A DNA stretch of 44,783 nucleotides from Novosphingobium organovorum (lineage in GTDB: Bacteria > Pseudomonadota > Alphaproteobacteria > Sphingomonadales > Sphingomonadaceae), in contig NZ_JALHLF010000012.1 of assembly GCF_022832435.1 (NCBI RefSeq), positions 27,629 to 72,411 on the forward strand. Reading direction: 5' to 3'. Position numbers and translations under genes: made by a program. Below the pieces are notes generated by a model that searched no databases, had not been told where the DNA came from, and saw nothing but the letters and a program-made list of their open reading frames with translations. Of this stretch, positions 34,861 to 43,419 are shown one piece after another; within the stretch, counting starts at the first letter, position 1; the number at the start of each line of letters is the position of its first letter.

Positions 34861-37800
34861 TCACCTCGTTTCGAATTTGAACCGCGTCGCGCCAGTTCCG
34901 AGCGCCTTGAAAAGGCTGCGTCCCCGCGAACTCATCGGGTTCGGAAGCTCCATGACGCGCCAGCGCGTCGGATCGAAGGCGAATGGGACGTAGAGTATCC
35001 TGTACCGCCGGGTGGTGTCGGCGGCGCACTCGGCGGCGATGCGCATCTCGTTCTGCGTGAATTCGAATTCGAAGGCGTCATCGAGGTTGGACTTCACCTC
35101 GTATCGCCATTCCACTTCCACCGTTTGGACCCGGAAGTCGAAGCCGAGTGCGTCGTCGCCGTCCCAATCAATCTCAAGCAGGCGCCTGTTCTCCGACACC
35201 CAGCAGCGGTCATTGAAACGCTCCTTGTGCTTCTCCGCCAGGAAGCGGCTTGCGAGGTACTCGCTTGCGAACCCCATCGCGGATTTAACGTCCTCGGTGA
35301 GCCGCTCGGGTCGTCGTCGCCTGCCGCTCTTGCCGCTTGTTCTCCCGCGGCGCGTCTCCGACTGCGCCTGCTCGACAAGGTTAAACCTCCGGCGGGAACG
35401 GGTCAGCCATTCCCCGTCCGCCATGCTCGCTTCCGCTAAGTCGGTCAGACTTCGGGCGAATTCTCTAGCGCGCGTGTCGAGCGGGATGCTTCCGAAGCTG
35501 ATCGTCCGCCTCTCGGCTTCCACCTGGTCCTTGCGGTCCTGCTCCCGTTGCTTCTCGCCGCGGAGATCGTCTGGGTCGAGGCCGAGAGCGGTTGCATCGA
35601 CGGTCTGTGGCATGCCTGCGGGCCAGCATTTCGCCCGGACGACCGTCGTCAACTCTCCGTCCGGTTCAACGGTTGCGAAATCGAGTAGGCCTTGCTGGTC
35701 GATCGTCTTGAGCACCGCGAGTGAGCCGTCGGTCCATGGATTGACCTGCTTCTCCCGGAAGCACCAGGCTCCCACGACCGGTGCGGCCGCGTCGATGAAG
35801 CGCGCAAGAGCACGTCTGGAACCAGCGCGGACCTGCTGGACGGGTTCGAGTTCGCGTTGGATGTCATCGCCAACAAGTTCGTCAAGACGCGCATCCAGAA
35901 GCGCCTGCACGTCGCCCTTATCCAGACGCTCGCGATCGAGGATCCAGTCTTCTTGGAACTCGAGGAAGTCGAGCGACCGGAGAGTTACATACCGGTCAAG
36001 TGTCGAGCCGCTTTGGAACTCCGGCAAAAACCGCCGACGCAGCCGCTCCAGCGCAGGCCCGGCGAGTTCACCCTTCCACGTCTCGAACAGGCGCCGCAGC
36101 TCGCCTTCGTTCGAGAGCGGCGGCCGGCCTAGCGCGATCAGCATCTCGTTGAGACGTTTGTAGTTCAGATCGAGGGCTCGCCGCACCTCTGCGAGGTCTG
36201 GGCGGGCCAGTTCGTCGAGCAGGGCGGTCGGCGGGATGGGAAGCCTGTCGGCGATGGCTTCCAGTGCTCGCAGAACCTGCGATCGCAATGCAGAGCTCCC
36301 GAGCGTCGCGCCGATCGACTGCGCCGTATCGAGATCGGTGATGCAAGCAATTACCGGCAGCAGTCGCCCGACGAGAAAGCCGCCATCCGTCCGCAGCGCG
36401 AGCGAATGCTCCTGCACGAGTTCCAGCTTGCAACCCAGAGCGCGCGCAAGCGCCTCGTCGCTCGGCCGTTGCCGAGGATCGAGGGACGCGCCACGTGCCG
36501 CGAGCCGGAGCAGAAGAATTTCGAGCGACCTCATGCGTCTATCGAGGAGGGTTGAGAGCGCCGGGGCAGCATCGGCAAGGACGGCCCAGCTGATATCCTG
36601 GTGATTTCCGATCACGAGCGTCGGCAGATCGTCGTCCGGCAGCGCGTAGAAGGGCAGCACATCCTCGACGGCGGCACCCGCAACGGACAGCTTGATCGTT
36701 CCGCATTGACGTAGGCGGATCCGCCGAAGCCGTTGATCTACCGTGGCGCTCGAGATCTGGCGCTCGAGGCCTTGGCCGAGGACCTCGTTCGCTAGGACCG
36801 CAGCTTCAGGTAGCCAGTCGAGCCCGTCGGCGACGAGCAGGGGGTCGGCGAGGGAGGCCACCATCGGTTCGTCTTCGACCAGAACACCGACCTGCTTGGG
36901 ATCGATGCCCAGGACGTCGAAGCCGCCGCTGGCAGTCAGCCGATCGAGCGCAGCGCCGACATGCTCCGCCTCCGCCAGCTCGAGTACCGGTTGGCCGGCG
37001 GCGACGACCGCCTTGGTCTCGGCCTGCAGCGGGTCACCCGTGACGAACACGCGGGGCTTGGTGTCCGCGTTTCCATTAAGGACAGCGGGGCCAGCGGATG
37101 TGACCACAGCCAGCGGAATGGTCGCAGGCAGCGGAAGCTCCGACTTGCACATATCGGCCCAAGCGGCCTGGTAGGTCTTCCTGAAGGCGACGCGATCGCG
37201 AGGTTCGAGATTAGCAATGCCGCCAGCGAGGTCGGCGAGCCTTCTCACGGCCTCGTCCTTCCTCGACCAATCCCGCATTGCAACCGGCGTCGAGAACATC
37301 GCGGATGAGAGGTGCTTCTCCTCATCTATGAGTTCCGCGAGCCGTTCCCGAGGTCGATCCACGTAGCGTGGCGGGCGCTGCTTCCGCTCGGTGCTCCACC
37401 AAAGGCTGGATGGCCGTTCGAAGCGGCCGGTCTCTCCATCGACGGGCATCCAGCGTGCCAGGGCGATGAACGCTGCGGCAGGCGTGTGCAGGGTGCATTC
37501 GTTCTGTTCGGCGCCCCAGCGCTCGTATCTGCCCAGCTTCCAGCGCAACCATTGCTGATCTTCATTCGCGAGCTGGATCATGATTAGCTCCGCGAGTCGG
37601 TGCCGTGCCTCGGTCGGCAGCTTGCTGTGCTCTATTTGCCCGGGGATGCGCCACAGCTCGCCCTTGCGGGAGTAGTCGGTGAGCGGGTTTGGCAGATGAC
37701 TCTTGGAATTGAGCGTGACCCAGGCGGCCGATCTTCCCAGCTTCACCGCCGGCGTGCTGCGGAAGGAGTTCCAGATGCAGATCGGCGTTCCGCTCATCGG

Positions 37801-38301
37801 CGCCTCCTCATCAGCTAGAAGCGGCAGGCCGTCCCGAACGCCCGCCGCGCGCAGGAATTCGATCCACTGCTTGCGGCCGCCCTCTAGCTTTGGAGCCCAG
37901 TCCGGCTCTTGGAGCAGCAACAGGTCAGCCGCACGCGCGCAGTCGAGAGACAGCGGCGCCGACTCGGAGAGGTAGGTCGACAGCTTTCGCCCTTCCGAAG
38001 TCCATCCCTCCGAGAATCTCGCCGAGCTGGCTGGTTGCCATCCGCTGCGTGTCTCGACGTGAAGATCAACCGCCTTGAGTATCTTTTCGGACTTCGGGCC
38101 TTCCGACCTCCAAACGTCGAACGCCCATTTCAGTGCGGCCTGCCGACGTTTAGGAGCAGGCTTGTCGCCGAACGTCGATTGCACGCTCTGCAGGGCATGC
38201 AGCGGATCGTAGCGGCGAAGGAGACCCGCCTTCAAGAAGTCCGAGACGACCTCGGGGGTCATCGCGATGGCATCGTTCAGGATCGCGAACTTGCTGGCCA
38301 A
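34861..38301 (-). CDS. Large protein with C-terminal DUF3883 / NO VEIN nuclease-like domain
   Basis: The 1146-residue protein is mostly alpha/beta sequence of unknown fold. Residues about 1010-1120 form a DUF3883 (NO VEIN C-terminal) domain with a restriction-endonuclease-like core: FASEYLASRFL, Asp1055 in LGFDFRV, and Glu1068-Val-Lys1070 in WRYEVKSN, followed by FEFTQNEMRIA. A charged segment at about 920-1000 links them. The start is unclear: a TTG at 38301 overlaps the ATPase gene, an ATG at 38262 lies inside homologous-looking sequence, and neither has a ribosome site. This supports the idea that it is really the C-terminal part of the ATPase protein, split by a one-base shift at a C7 run. 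Confidence 0.82.
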   Translation of the reverse strand: MASKFAILNDAIAMTPEVVSDFLKAGLLRRYDPLHALQSVQSTFGDKPAPKRRQAALKWAFDVWRSEGPKSEKILKAVDLHVETRSGWQPASSARFSEGWTSEGRKLSTYLSESAPLSLDCARAADLLLLQEPDWAPKLEGGRKQWIEFLRAAGVRDGLPLLADEEAPMSGTPICIWNSFRSTPAVKLGRSAAWVTLNSKSHLPNPLTDYSRKGELWRIPGQIEHSKLPTEARHRLAELIMIQLANEDQQWLRWKLGRYERWGAEQNECTLHTPAAAFIALARWMPVDGETGRFERPSSLWWSTERKQRPPRYVDRPRERLAELIDEEKHLSSAMFSTPVAMRDWSRKDEAVRRLADLAGGIANLEPRDRVAFRKTYQAAWADMCKSELPLPATIPLAVVTSAGPAVLNGNADTKPRVFVTGDPLQAETKAVVAAGQPVLELAEAEHVGAALDRLTASGGFDVLGIDPKQVGVLVEDEPMVASLADPLLVADGLDWLPEAAVLANEVLGQGLERQISSATVDQRLRRIRLRQCGTIKLSVAGAAVEDVLPFYALPDDDLPTLVIGNHQDISWAVLADAAPALSTLLDRRMRSLEILLLRLAARGASLDPRQRPSDEALARALGCKLELVQEHSLALRTDGGFLVGRLLPVIACITDLDTAQSIGATLGSSALRSQVLRALEAIADRLPIPPTALLDELARPDLAEVRRALDLNYKRLNEMLIALGRPPLSNEGELRRLFETWKGELAGPALERLRRRFLPEFQSGSTLDRYVTLRSLDFLEFQEDWILDRERLDKGDVQALLDARLDELVGDDIQRELEPVQQVRAGSRRALARFIDAAAPVVGAWCFREKQVNPWTDGSLAVLKTIDQQGLLDFATVEPDGELTTVVRAKCWPAGMPQTVDATALGLDPDDLRGEKQREQDRKDQVEAERRTISFGSIPLDTRAREFARSLTDLAEASMADGEWLTRSRRRFNLVEQAQSETRRGRTSGKSGRRRRPERLTEDVKSAMGFASEYLASRFLAEKHKERFNDRCWVSENRRLLEIDWDGDDALGFDFRVQTVEVEWRYEVKSNLDDAFEFEFTQNEMRIAAECAADTTRRYRILYVPFAFDPTRWRVMELPNPMSSRGRSLFKALGTGATRFKFETR

Positions 38302-40166
38302 GGACGGGGGGGCAGCGGTGCACGATCCTTGTCACGGGAGCCCGTCGCATCGCGGACGAAGACTGGCGCTTGGCCGACGGAGGTCATCGCCTCGAGCAAT
38401 CCGCGGTCCCGCGTCATGAAGATCGACTTGCTGGCCAGATTTCGGAGTGCGCTGACCGTGGGTAACGCCTTCCTGCATTCCTCGTAGAGGGTCGCCCAGG
38501 TGCGGAGCGCAGAGCCGTCCTCTTGGAGAGACTTTGCAACTCTTTCGATCCAGTCGGAGAGTTCCCGTTCGTCCGGCACCGAGCGAAGGTTCTCCGCACT
38601 CATCAGGCGGTGAAGTCGATCGAGGCGTTGGCTATCGAGACTGGGATCGGCGACGTCCTCTACGCCTGCTTTAACGAGGCGCCGGACGCGGAGCAGTTTG
38701 TAGCCCTGTTCCTGCCATATATACGCCGCTCGGAATGTAGTCCAGCTGTCCATGCTACCGGCAGTCGGGACGACATCGCGATCCCGCCAATCAAAGCCCG
38801 CCCGAAGCGACGCGCGGTGCAGGCGAGTCACGTCCTCAGGCGACCAGGCCGCCAGATCGAAGATTGGGTTGCGTCCGATCTCCTTCGAGATCGGTTTGAG
38901 TTCGGCGGCGGCGCGTATCGCGGTCTCGGCCAGTTCGTCGAGAAGGAACGCGTTGAGCGGGAGATCGAAGTTCGCGCGCCTGCGGTCGATCGAGGCGTAG
39001 AATGGCGCATCGACGTGGCCGCGGATGGGCGACGGCACTTCGGACGCCATCGGGAGAAAGTTGTAGGTTCGGCCGCCCTCCACGTCGCTACCAGAGAGGG
39101 ATACGGCCACCGCTACCCGCGGTTCGCCTTGCCAATCGCGCCACCTTGCCAGTTGCGGTTCCTTCGCGATGCTCGCTTCGACCGACTGCAGCAGTCGGGT
39201 GCGATCAACCATCCTGCGGGCGATCAGGTAGCGCCTTGTGCCCGGACCGATGCTGACAATCTCGTAGCCGACTGGAGAAGTCTCGGCGGGTTTCGGCCGG
39301 TCGAGCACCCTGCGGGTGAGCGTCCTTCTTTTGACCAAGCCCGCCTCGTGGATTTCTATTGTCACGCTTGAGAGCCGGTCGAGGAACAGCAGCAACGGCA
39401 CCTCAATGTCCGCGAGTGCATTGGCCTGCTCTCTTGCGACTGAGACGGCATTTTCGCTGCGGAGAGGGAGATGAACGACCGTAGCGAAGCCGTCCTTAGC
39501 GAACTGGCGGATCTTGTTCGACTGCGAACTGACCGGAACGGCAGCGAGGTATCTCGGAAGCACCTGAGCGACGCGTTCGGCGATCTCGACATCGGCGATC
39601 TGCTCCGTCTGCGCCTGTATCTCGTCGCGCCGCGCGAACCGGAAGCAGAAGCCGTCGAACGCATCGGAGGGCTTCGCGACAGGCTGCGAATAGATGTGCG
39701 GGTCTTCGGTGAGTGTTTCGACGCTGCGGAATCCGAGACCCTTGTTGCCGATGCCCTCGCCGACCGACTTGCTTGAGACCCCGACGTTGCGGATCGCGTT
39801 CACATTTTCCCAGCTGAAACCTTTGCCCATGTTGGCCACGAAGAGGTCTGCTTCCTTGGGTCCGTCGATCACAAGCTTGAGGAGTACGGCGCCGGCGTCG
39901 CCTTCCACGTGTGCATCGTGCGCGTTCTGCACGAGTTCGAAGATTACCCGGTCGCCATACTCGCCGCCGATCACCTCGCTGACGTTGCGAAGGCTCTCGT
40001 AGGTGAGAAGGCCGGACTGTGCGGCGTCGACGGCGTTTCGCAGCTGGGCAACGAAAGTGTCATTCAGCTTTTGATCTGGCGATTTGCCGGCATCGTCTTC
40101 AGGCGAGCGGGGCATGTTCGTCACGAACTGCAGGTCTGATCCCTTGGTCTGACCTCTATATTGCAT
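38277..40166 (-). CDS. Sacsin/HSP90-like GHKL ATPase
   Basis: The 629-residue protein has a GHKL ATPase domain at its N-terminus: the N-box Glu77 and Asn81 in VIFELVQNAHDAH, the G1 box FVANMGKGF (about 109-117) and the glycine-rich lid GIGNKGLGFRSV (about 139-150). This arrangement is that of sacsin and NO VEIN-type ATPases that close around ATP as dimers. ATG 40166 follows a GGGGGGAA site. The last residues (LPPRPWPASSRS) look like out-of-frame tail because a C7 run at 38306-38312 precedes them; adding one C would join the frame to the DUF3883 protein. It probably powers the nuclease modules encoded around it. Confidence 0.85.
   Translation of the reverse strand: MQYRGQTKGSDLQFVTNMPRSPEDDAGKSPDQKLNDTFVAQLRNAVDAAQSGLLTYESLRNVSEVIGGEYGDRVIFELVQNAHDAHVEGDAGAVLLKLVIDGPKEADLFVANMGKGFSWENVNAIRNVGVSSKSVGEGIGNKGLGFRSVETLTEDPHIYSQPVAKPSDAFDGFCFRFARRDEIQAQTEQIADVEIAERVAQVLPRYLAAVPVSSQSNKIRQFAKDGFATVVHLPLRSENAVSVAREQANALADIEVPLLLFLDRLSSVTIEIHEAGLVKRRTLTRRVLDRPKPAETSPVGYEIVSIGPGTRRYLIARRMVDRTRLLQSVEASIAKEPQLARWRDWQGEPRVAVAVSLSGSDVEGGRTYNFLPMASEVPSPIRGHVDAPFYASIDRRRANFDLPLNAFLLDELAETAIRAAAELKPISKEIGRNPIFDLAAWSPEDVTRLHRASLRAGFDWRDRDVVPTAGSMDSWTTFRAAYIWQEQGYKLLRVRRLVKAGVEDVADPSLDSQRLDRLHRLMSAENLRSVPDERELSDWIERVAKSLQEDGSALRTWATLYEECRKALPTVSALRNLASKSIFMTRDRGLLEAMTSVGQAPVFVRDATGSRDKDRAPLPPRPWPASSRS
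38306..38312 (-). other. Run of seven C at the junction of the ATPase and DUF3883 frames
   Basis: On the coding strand the ATPase frame reads CTG CCC CCC CGT here. One extra C, or a minus-one slip, would change this to CTG CCC CCC CCG TCC TTG GCC and continue directly into the DUF3883 protein (LPP then SLASKFAILND). The run could be a phase-variable tract, a frameshift site, a mutation or a sequencing error. Confidence 0.6.
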
Positions 40167-40229
40167 GTATTCCCCCCGGTCCACGGCATGGCGTCTCGAT
40201 CTCGCAAAATACTTAAGATCGTCAGATAC

Positions 40230-40850
40230 TTATCCCTGCTTCGGCTTTGCCTTATACAGTATGCTGTCAAAGAGCGGCCGGTCCATCTCAAGTCCATCTA
40301 GCGCAGCGGTAAGAGGCGCCAGCGCCTCACTCCAGTCCTTGCTCTCCCATGCGGACGCCACGCGTTCCGCAGTCAGCGTCACGGAGCGGAAGAATATCCC
40401 CTTTCCTTCGTGAAGCCATCCGGCCTTGGTCAACGGGTCAATCTGGTTGCCGATGGTCTTTGCGAATACATTCCAAGCCGATTTTCCCCCAAACCAACTA
40501 TGCTCTGGCGAAAATCGGAAACCAAATTCGGTCTGGCCAGAGCCAAATAAGTCGGCAACCTCGTACGAGTTAGTGGTGGCCTCGTCGCGGTAGCCTAAGC
40601 TGAAGCGCGCGAACGGTAAATCCTCCCCTTCCTTCCACGCGTCTGGCCAGAGCACGATGTCCGTCAGGGAATCGGAGCCATCTGAGTCCCCCTGCCAGTT
40701 TTTACGCTCCATCCACTCTTTCACCAGATCGCCTACCGCCGCCCTGATAACAGGGTCGACGTTTTCTTCGAAGAAAATGCTAGCTTGGTTGAACAGTGCC
40801 AAATCACTCAGAATAGCCACTCCGGCCCTGATGAAGTCGTCTTTAGCCAT
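40230..40850 (-). CDS. Unrecognised 206-residue protein of the nuclease/ATPase cassette
   Basis: I do not recognise this family. The product is soluble, acidic in the middle and tryptophan-rich, with no signal peptide or membrane segment. An N-terminal helical part (FIRAGVAILSDLALFNQASI) is followed by mixed beta-rich sequence such as FARFSLGYRDE and FGFRFSPEHSWFGG. The ATG at 40850 has AGGA eight bases upstream and lies nine bases after the stop of the PD-(D/E)XK gene, so the two are co-expressed. The ATPase start follows 63 bases beyond its stop. By position it is a cassette component such as an adaptor, sensor or inhibitor. Confidence 0.8.
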   Translation of the reverse strand: MAKDDFIRAGVAILSDLALFNQASIFFEENVDPVIRAAVGDLVKEWMERKNWQGDSDGSDSLTDIVLWPDAWKEGEDLPFARFSLGYRDEATTNSYEVADLFGSGQTEFGFRFSPEHSWFGGKSAWNVFAKTIGNQIDPLTKAGWLHEGKGIFFRSVTLTAERVASAWESKDWSEALAPLTAALDGLEMDRPLFDSILYKAKPKQG

Positions 40851-40859
40851 TAATCAATC

Positions 40860-41645
40860 CTAAAGGTTGGAAACGTGGTTGGCGAACGACGTCGCGAGGA
40901 AACTCGGTATTGGAGCAAGGGCGCGCGCCGCCTCGCGAAGCGAGGCTCCTAATTGAGACCACGACAGCGCGACTACTCGGTTGACTAGATGCCCTGCAGT
41001 CGCCGCTGGCCGACCTCCCGCAGTCAAGTAAACGACTGCCCAGGGCCGCGCACCTCCGGTCCGCGCGGCTGCGATGGCACAATAGCGTTCCAACTGGCGA
41101 TTTTGGTCGGGAGCGTCGATTTTTACTTCGATCACCAGAAAGAAAGCTGTATCATCGACTTGGATGTCCACTCGGTTCGCGCGGTCGCCATCCGGGCACT
41201 GCTCAACAGATACCAAGCAGCCAGGCGATGGAATTTCGGGGAAACTATCGGTGAGCTTCGTGGCTACCCGCGCTAGAAGATTCTTTAAGATCGCGTCGCC
41301 GCAACCGTGGTTGCCCCGGGGATCCAAGAACCAGCGCAGTACCGAAGCGTTACGCACTTCGTCCCGTCGCAGCGCCGCAGCAGCCCACGGATCGGAGAGT
41401 AGGCCAGAGCCATCGAGCGATCCAAAGGGTTCGCGCGCGTTGTCCAGAAGGTTGGCGATTGCAGCTGATGCAGGCGGCTTGGAATCGGCGGCGGTTTCAT
41501 AAGGATTTTCGAGCGCAAGGCCACGAAGAATGTTTAGTAGCCGGGGAAGTCTAGCTGCGATCCGACTCTCGTCTTTGGCGAAGCAGCCTCTGAGACCGCT
41601 CATCAAAGCTGTCAGCGCAGACGGATCGGGAATGGATGGTTTCAT
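40860..41645 (-). CDS. PD-(D/E)XK nuclease superfamily protein (PDDEXK_4 type)
   Basis: The 261-residue protein fits the PDDEXK_4 family. The core reads NRVDIQVDDTAFFLVIEVKI and then DAPDQNRQLERYC, giving catalytic Asp160, Glu173 and Lys175 (ATG 41645 numbering) and the family's Gln on the following helix. The preceding block RRDEVRNASVLRWFLDPRG matches the family's N-terminal helix with its acidic residue. A GTG at 41678 is an alternative start. It is the first gene of the minus-strand cassette and predicts a DNA-cutting component. Confidence 0.85.
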   Translation of the reverse strand: MKPSIPDPSALTALMSGLRGCFAKDESRIAARLPRLLNILRGLALENPYETAADSKPPASAAIANLLDNAREPFGSLDGSGLLSDPWAAAALRRDEVRNASVLRWFLDPRGNHGCGDAILKNLLARVATKLTDSFPEIPSPGCLVSVEQCPDGDRANRVDIQVDDTAFFLVIEVKIDAPDQNRQLERYCAIAAARTGGARPWAVVYLTAGGRPAATAGHLVNRVVALSWSQLGASLREAARALAPIPSFLATSFANHVSNL

Positions 41646-41798
41646 ACCGGACACAAGGCATAGACCACGGTTCGACACTCATCAGTTGCGGGCCGGAACT
41701 GAATGAGCGTTCGGAATTAAGGCCGTCGAGGCGACTTTACCGTCTCCATGGGTCAGTGCCCCTGCGAGACTGGTTACGACAAGCTGAAGCGGTTCAAA

Positions 41799-41832
41799 GT
41801 AGTGCCCTACAACCATAAGCGGAGGGCACTAC
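41799..41832. repeat. Perfect 10-base inverted repeat upstream of the nuclease cassette
   Basis: GTAGTGCCCT at 41799-41808 and AGGGCACTAC at 41823-41832 are exact inverse complements separated by 14 bases. It lies about 120-150 bases upstream of the cassette's first gene and lacks a T-run, so it may be an operator or a recombination-site relic rather than a terminator. The rest of 41679-42068 shows no gene I can support. Confidence 0.6.
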
Positions 41833-42068
41833 CATATCCCGGGATTCGACGGTGGAAGCGAAGGCTTCGCTCGCTCCGCGCTAACGGCGCCGCGCAATTG
41901 CATTCGGCACTTGCGCCAGCACAAACCGAGATGCCATCGCAATGACGCCATCGACGCCGCCAGGAACAAGGCTCAGGCGCTTATTCCTTGCCGCGGCGCC
42001 ATAAAGCGTAGGACCGTGTTCCTGAGGTAATGGGCTACACCAGCTATCCATATTCGTAACCTTCGACT

Positions 42069-42142
42069 TGGAGGGGGGAGCGGGATTCGAACCCGCGACC
42101 CCAACGTTGGAAGCGGTATGCTCTACCGCTGCGGCACACAAC
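42069..42142 (-). tRNA. tRNA-like remnant, Gly(UCC)-like anticodon loop, no acceptor stem
   Basis: The minus strand carries an intact T-arm (GCGGG-TTCGAAT-CCCGC), the loop CTTCCAA with anticodon TCC, a variable loop GGGTC and a 3' end TCCCCCC-T-CCA. The 5' part is wrong: the seven bases that should pair with TCCCCCC read CTCGTTG, the D-stem pairs poorly and the anticodon stem has a C-T mismatch. It is therefore a tRNA pseudogene or the 3' half of a tRNA left as an attachment-site duplicate of an integrated element. It sits right outside the defence-like cassette. Confidence 0.6.
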
Positions 42143-42144
42143 GA

Positions 42145-42428
42145 GCCGCGGTCGACTTTATCACAGCAAACCAATCCGCGTAGTCAAAATCAGAATGGAT
42201 AACCGACTGGCAAGTCATAGGCCAAAAGCCATCGTTCGGCTGAGCCACAGAGAACCGCGGCTTCGTCCCAACCTCCGTCCTAACCGGACTGACGGCTCAC
42301 AGGCGCGTTAATTTCCTGACTGAACGACTTGGATGGGCGCATCGCTGCGTTGCGGGGAGGGTCACGCCCCCCATTGCCGTCACCGTCAAGTGCTGACATA
42401 TCCTGATCGCTGTTTCGATAGCAGGATC
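42145..42428. other. Intergenic region after the tRNA-like remnant, nothing recognised
   Basis: About 280 bases with no gene, terminator or repeat I can support. Confidence 0.3.
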
Positions 42429-42554
42429 ATGATTTTGGACGAGAGCGAGGGTTTTCGGCTCTGGAAGCGCATCCGATTAATCGGGGTCTTGATTGTGGTG
42501 GTCGGGACGTTGGTTAGTTTTCTTGGCCAGACGCTCGGACTTTGGGGCAACTAA
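42429..42554 (+). CDS. 41-residue hypothetical membrane protein
   Basis: The product has a charged N-terminus (MILDESEGFRLWKRIR) followed by one transmembrane helix (LIGVLIVVVGTLVSFLGQTL). No family is recognised. The amphipathic-then-hydrophobic layout is typical of real single-span miniproteins, but the ribosome site (AGGA two bases from the ATG) is poorly placed. Confidence 0.45.
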   Translation: MILDESEGFRLWKRIRLIGVLIVVVGTLVSFLGQTLGLWGN

Positions 42555-42670
42555 GCCCCCTCAATTGGATCTGCTAGATCGGACACCCAGAGCACCTATC
42601 GTAGAGGCCTGCAAAATTTCGTGCCCGGCTATGCGGAATGTCGGCTCACTGGCGCATCAAATCGCCCCTG

Positions 42671-42690
42671 GAGCGACCGACAAGGGCGCA
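42671..42690 (+). repeat. Dispersed intergenic repeat, copy 1
   Basis: The core GAGCGACCGACAAGGGCGC matches copies at 43324 and 44714, differing at one or two bases. It lies upstream of the exported protein start at 42746. Confidence 0.65.
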
Positions 42691-42745
42691 AGCAGGCTGG
42701 TCGCACATGCCCATTGCGGACCTCGCTGGTTTGCGCCAGTTTTCA

Positions 42746-43243
42746 ATGATGATCGCTGCCGCCCTATTCTTCGCCGCTGCCACCCCAGTGCAATCGTGCG
42801 AATTGGAGAATATTACTTCTGCTCGGGAATTGCACGATGTGCTCGCGCATCGTGCAGTCGAACTCATTGCTGCTGCGCCCGCCATGACCGGTTCTGACTT
42901 AGGTCCTCGGTTGGCACGCTTGCTCGATAGTGCCGCCGAATTCAGTCTCGGAGGAGGAGACGTTGGAAGGCCTCTCGGAAGCGGAATTTCTGGAGCGAAG
43001 GCCCTGGCGGCTAAGATGAAAGCGACCGAGTTTAGGTTTCTCGGTTGGGATTACATGGATGCTCCGACGCAGGGGTGTGGGGAACACGCGGTTTCAGTAG
43101 AATTCATTGACGCCGCCGACCGCTGGGTTTCGCAAGTTCAATTCAAGTTCAAAGGTGGCCGAGTTATCGAAGCAAAAGGTTGGCAGCACTCCTTCAAGTT
43201 CGGCCCATTACCGGTCCAGCCTCCGAGCAAGAGCGGTGCCTAG
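42746..43243 (+). CDS. Exported hypothetical protein
   Basis: The 165-residue product begins with a signal peptide (MMIAAALFFAAATPVQS) and has a cysteine right after it (SCELEN) plus a second Cys in PTQGCGEH. The mature part ends in beta-rich sequence (WVSQVQFKFKGGRVIEAKGW). I do not recognise the family. ATG 42746 is chosen because the frame upstream passes through a dispersed repeat and has no signal-like character. Confidence 0.6.
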   Translation: MMIAAALFFAAATPVQSCELENITSARELHDVLAHRAVELIAAAPAMTGSDLGPRLARLLDSAAEFSLGGGDVGRPLGSGISGAKALAAKMKATEFRFLGWDYMDAPTQGCGEHAVSVEFIDAADRWVSQVQFKFKGGRVIEAKGWQHSFKFGPLPVQPPSKSGA

Positions 43244-43323
43244 CCACCCATCCCAGCATCTGATCGATCTGGTCGATAAGCGTAACCGGACAGGCGGCTC
43301 TCTGGATTGTCAAATCCCGTCCT

Positions 43324-43342
43324 GAGCGACCGACGAGGGCGC
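43324..43342 (+). repeat. Dispersed intergenic repeat, copy 2
   Basis: GAGCGACCGACGAGGGCGC, the same core as at 42671 and 44714. It lies in the intergenic stretch 43244-43419, which holds nothing else recognised. Confidence 0.65.
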
Positions 43343-43419
43343 GCATCGGCCATCATGATCAAAGCCGCCAAAAATCCGTAACCGGAATTAGATTCTGTCG
43401 CAGGGGAGCCAATGGTGGC

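Noticed and set aside
41748..41945. 65-codon plus-strand frame near the inverted repeat
   Set aside because: It runs through the inverted repeat, is rich in Arg and Ala and resembles no protein.
42069..42142. Functional glycine tRNA
   Set aside because: The 5' strand cannot pair with the TCCCCCC acceptor strand and the D-stem pairs poorly, so a working tRNA is unlikely.
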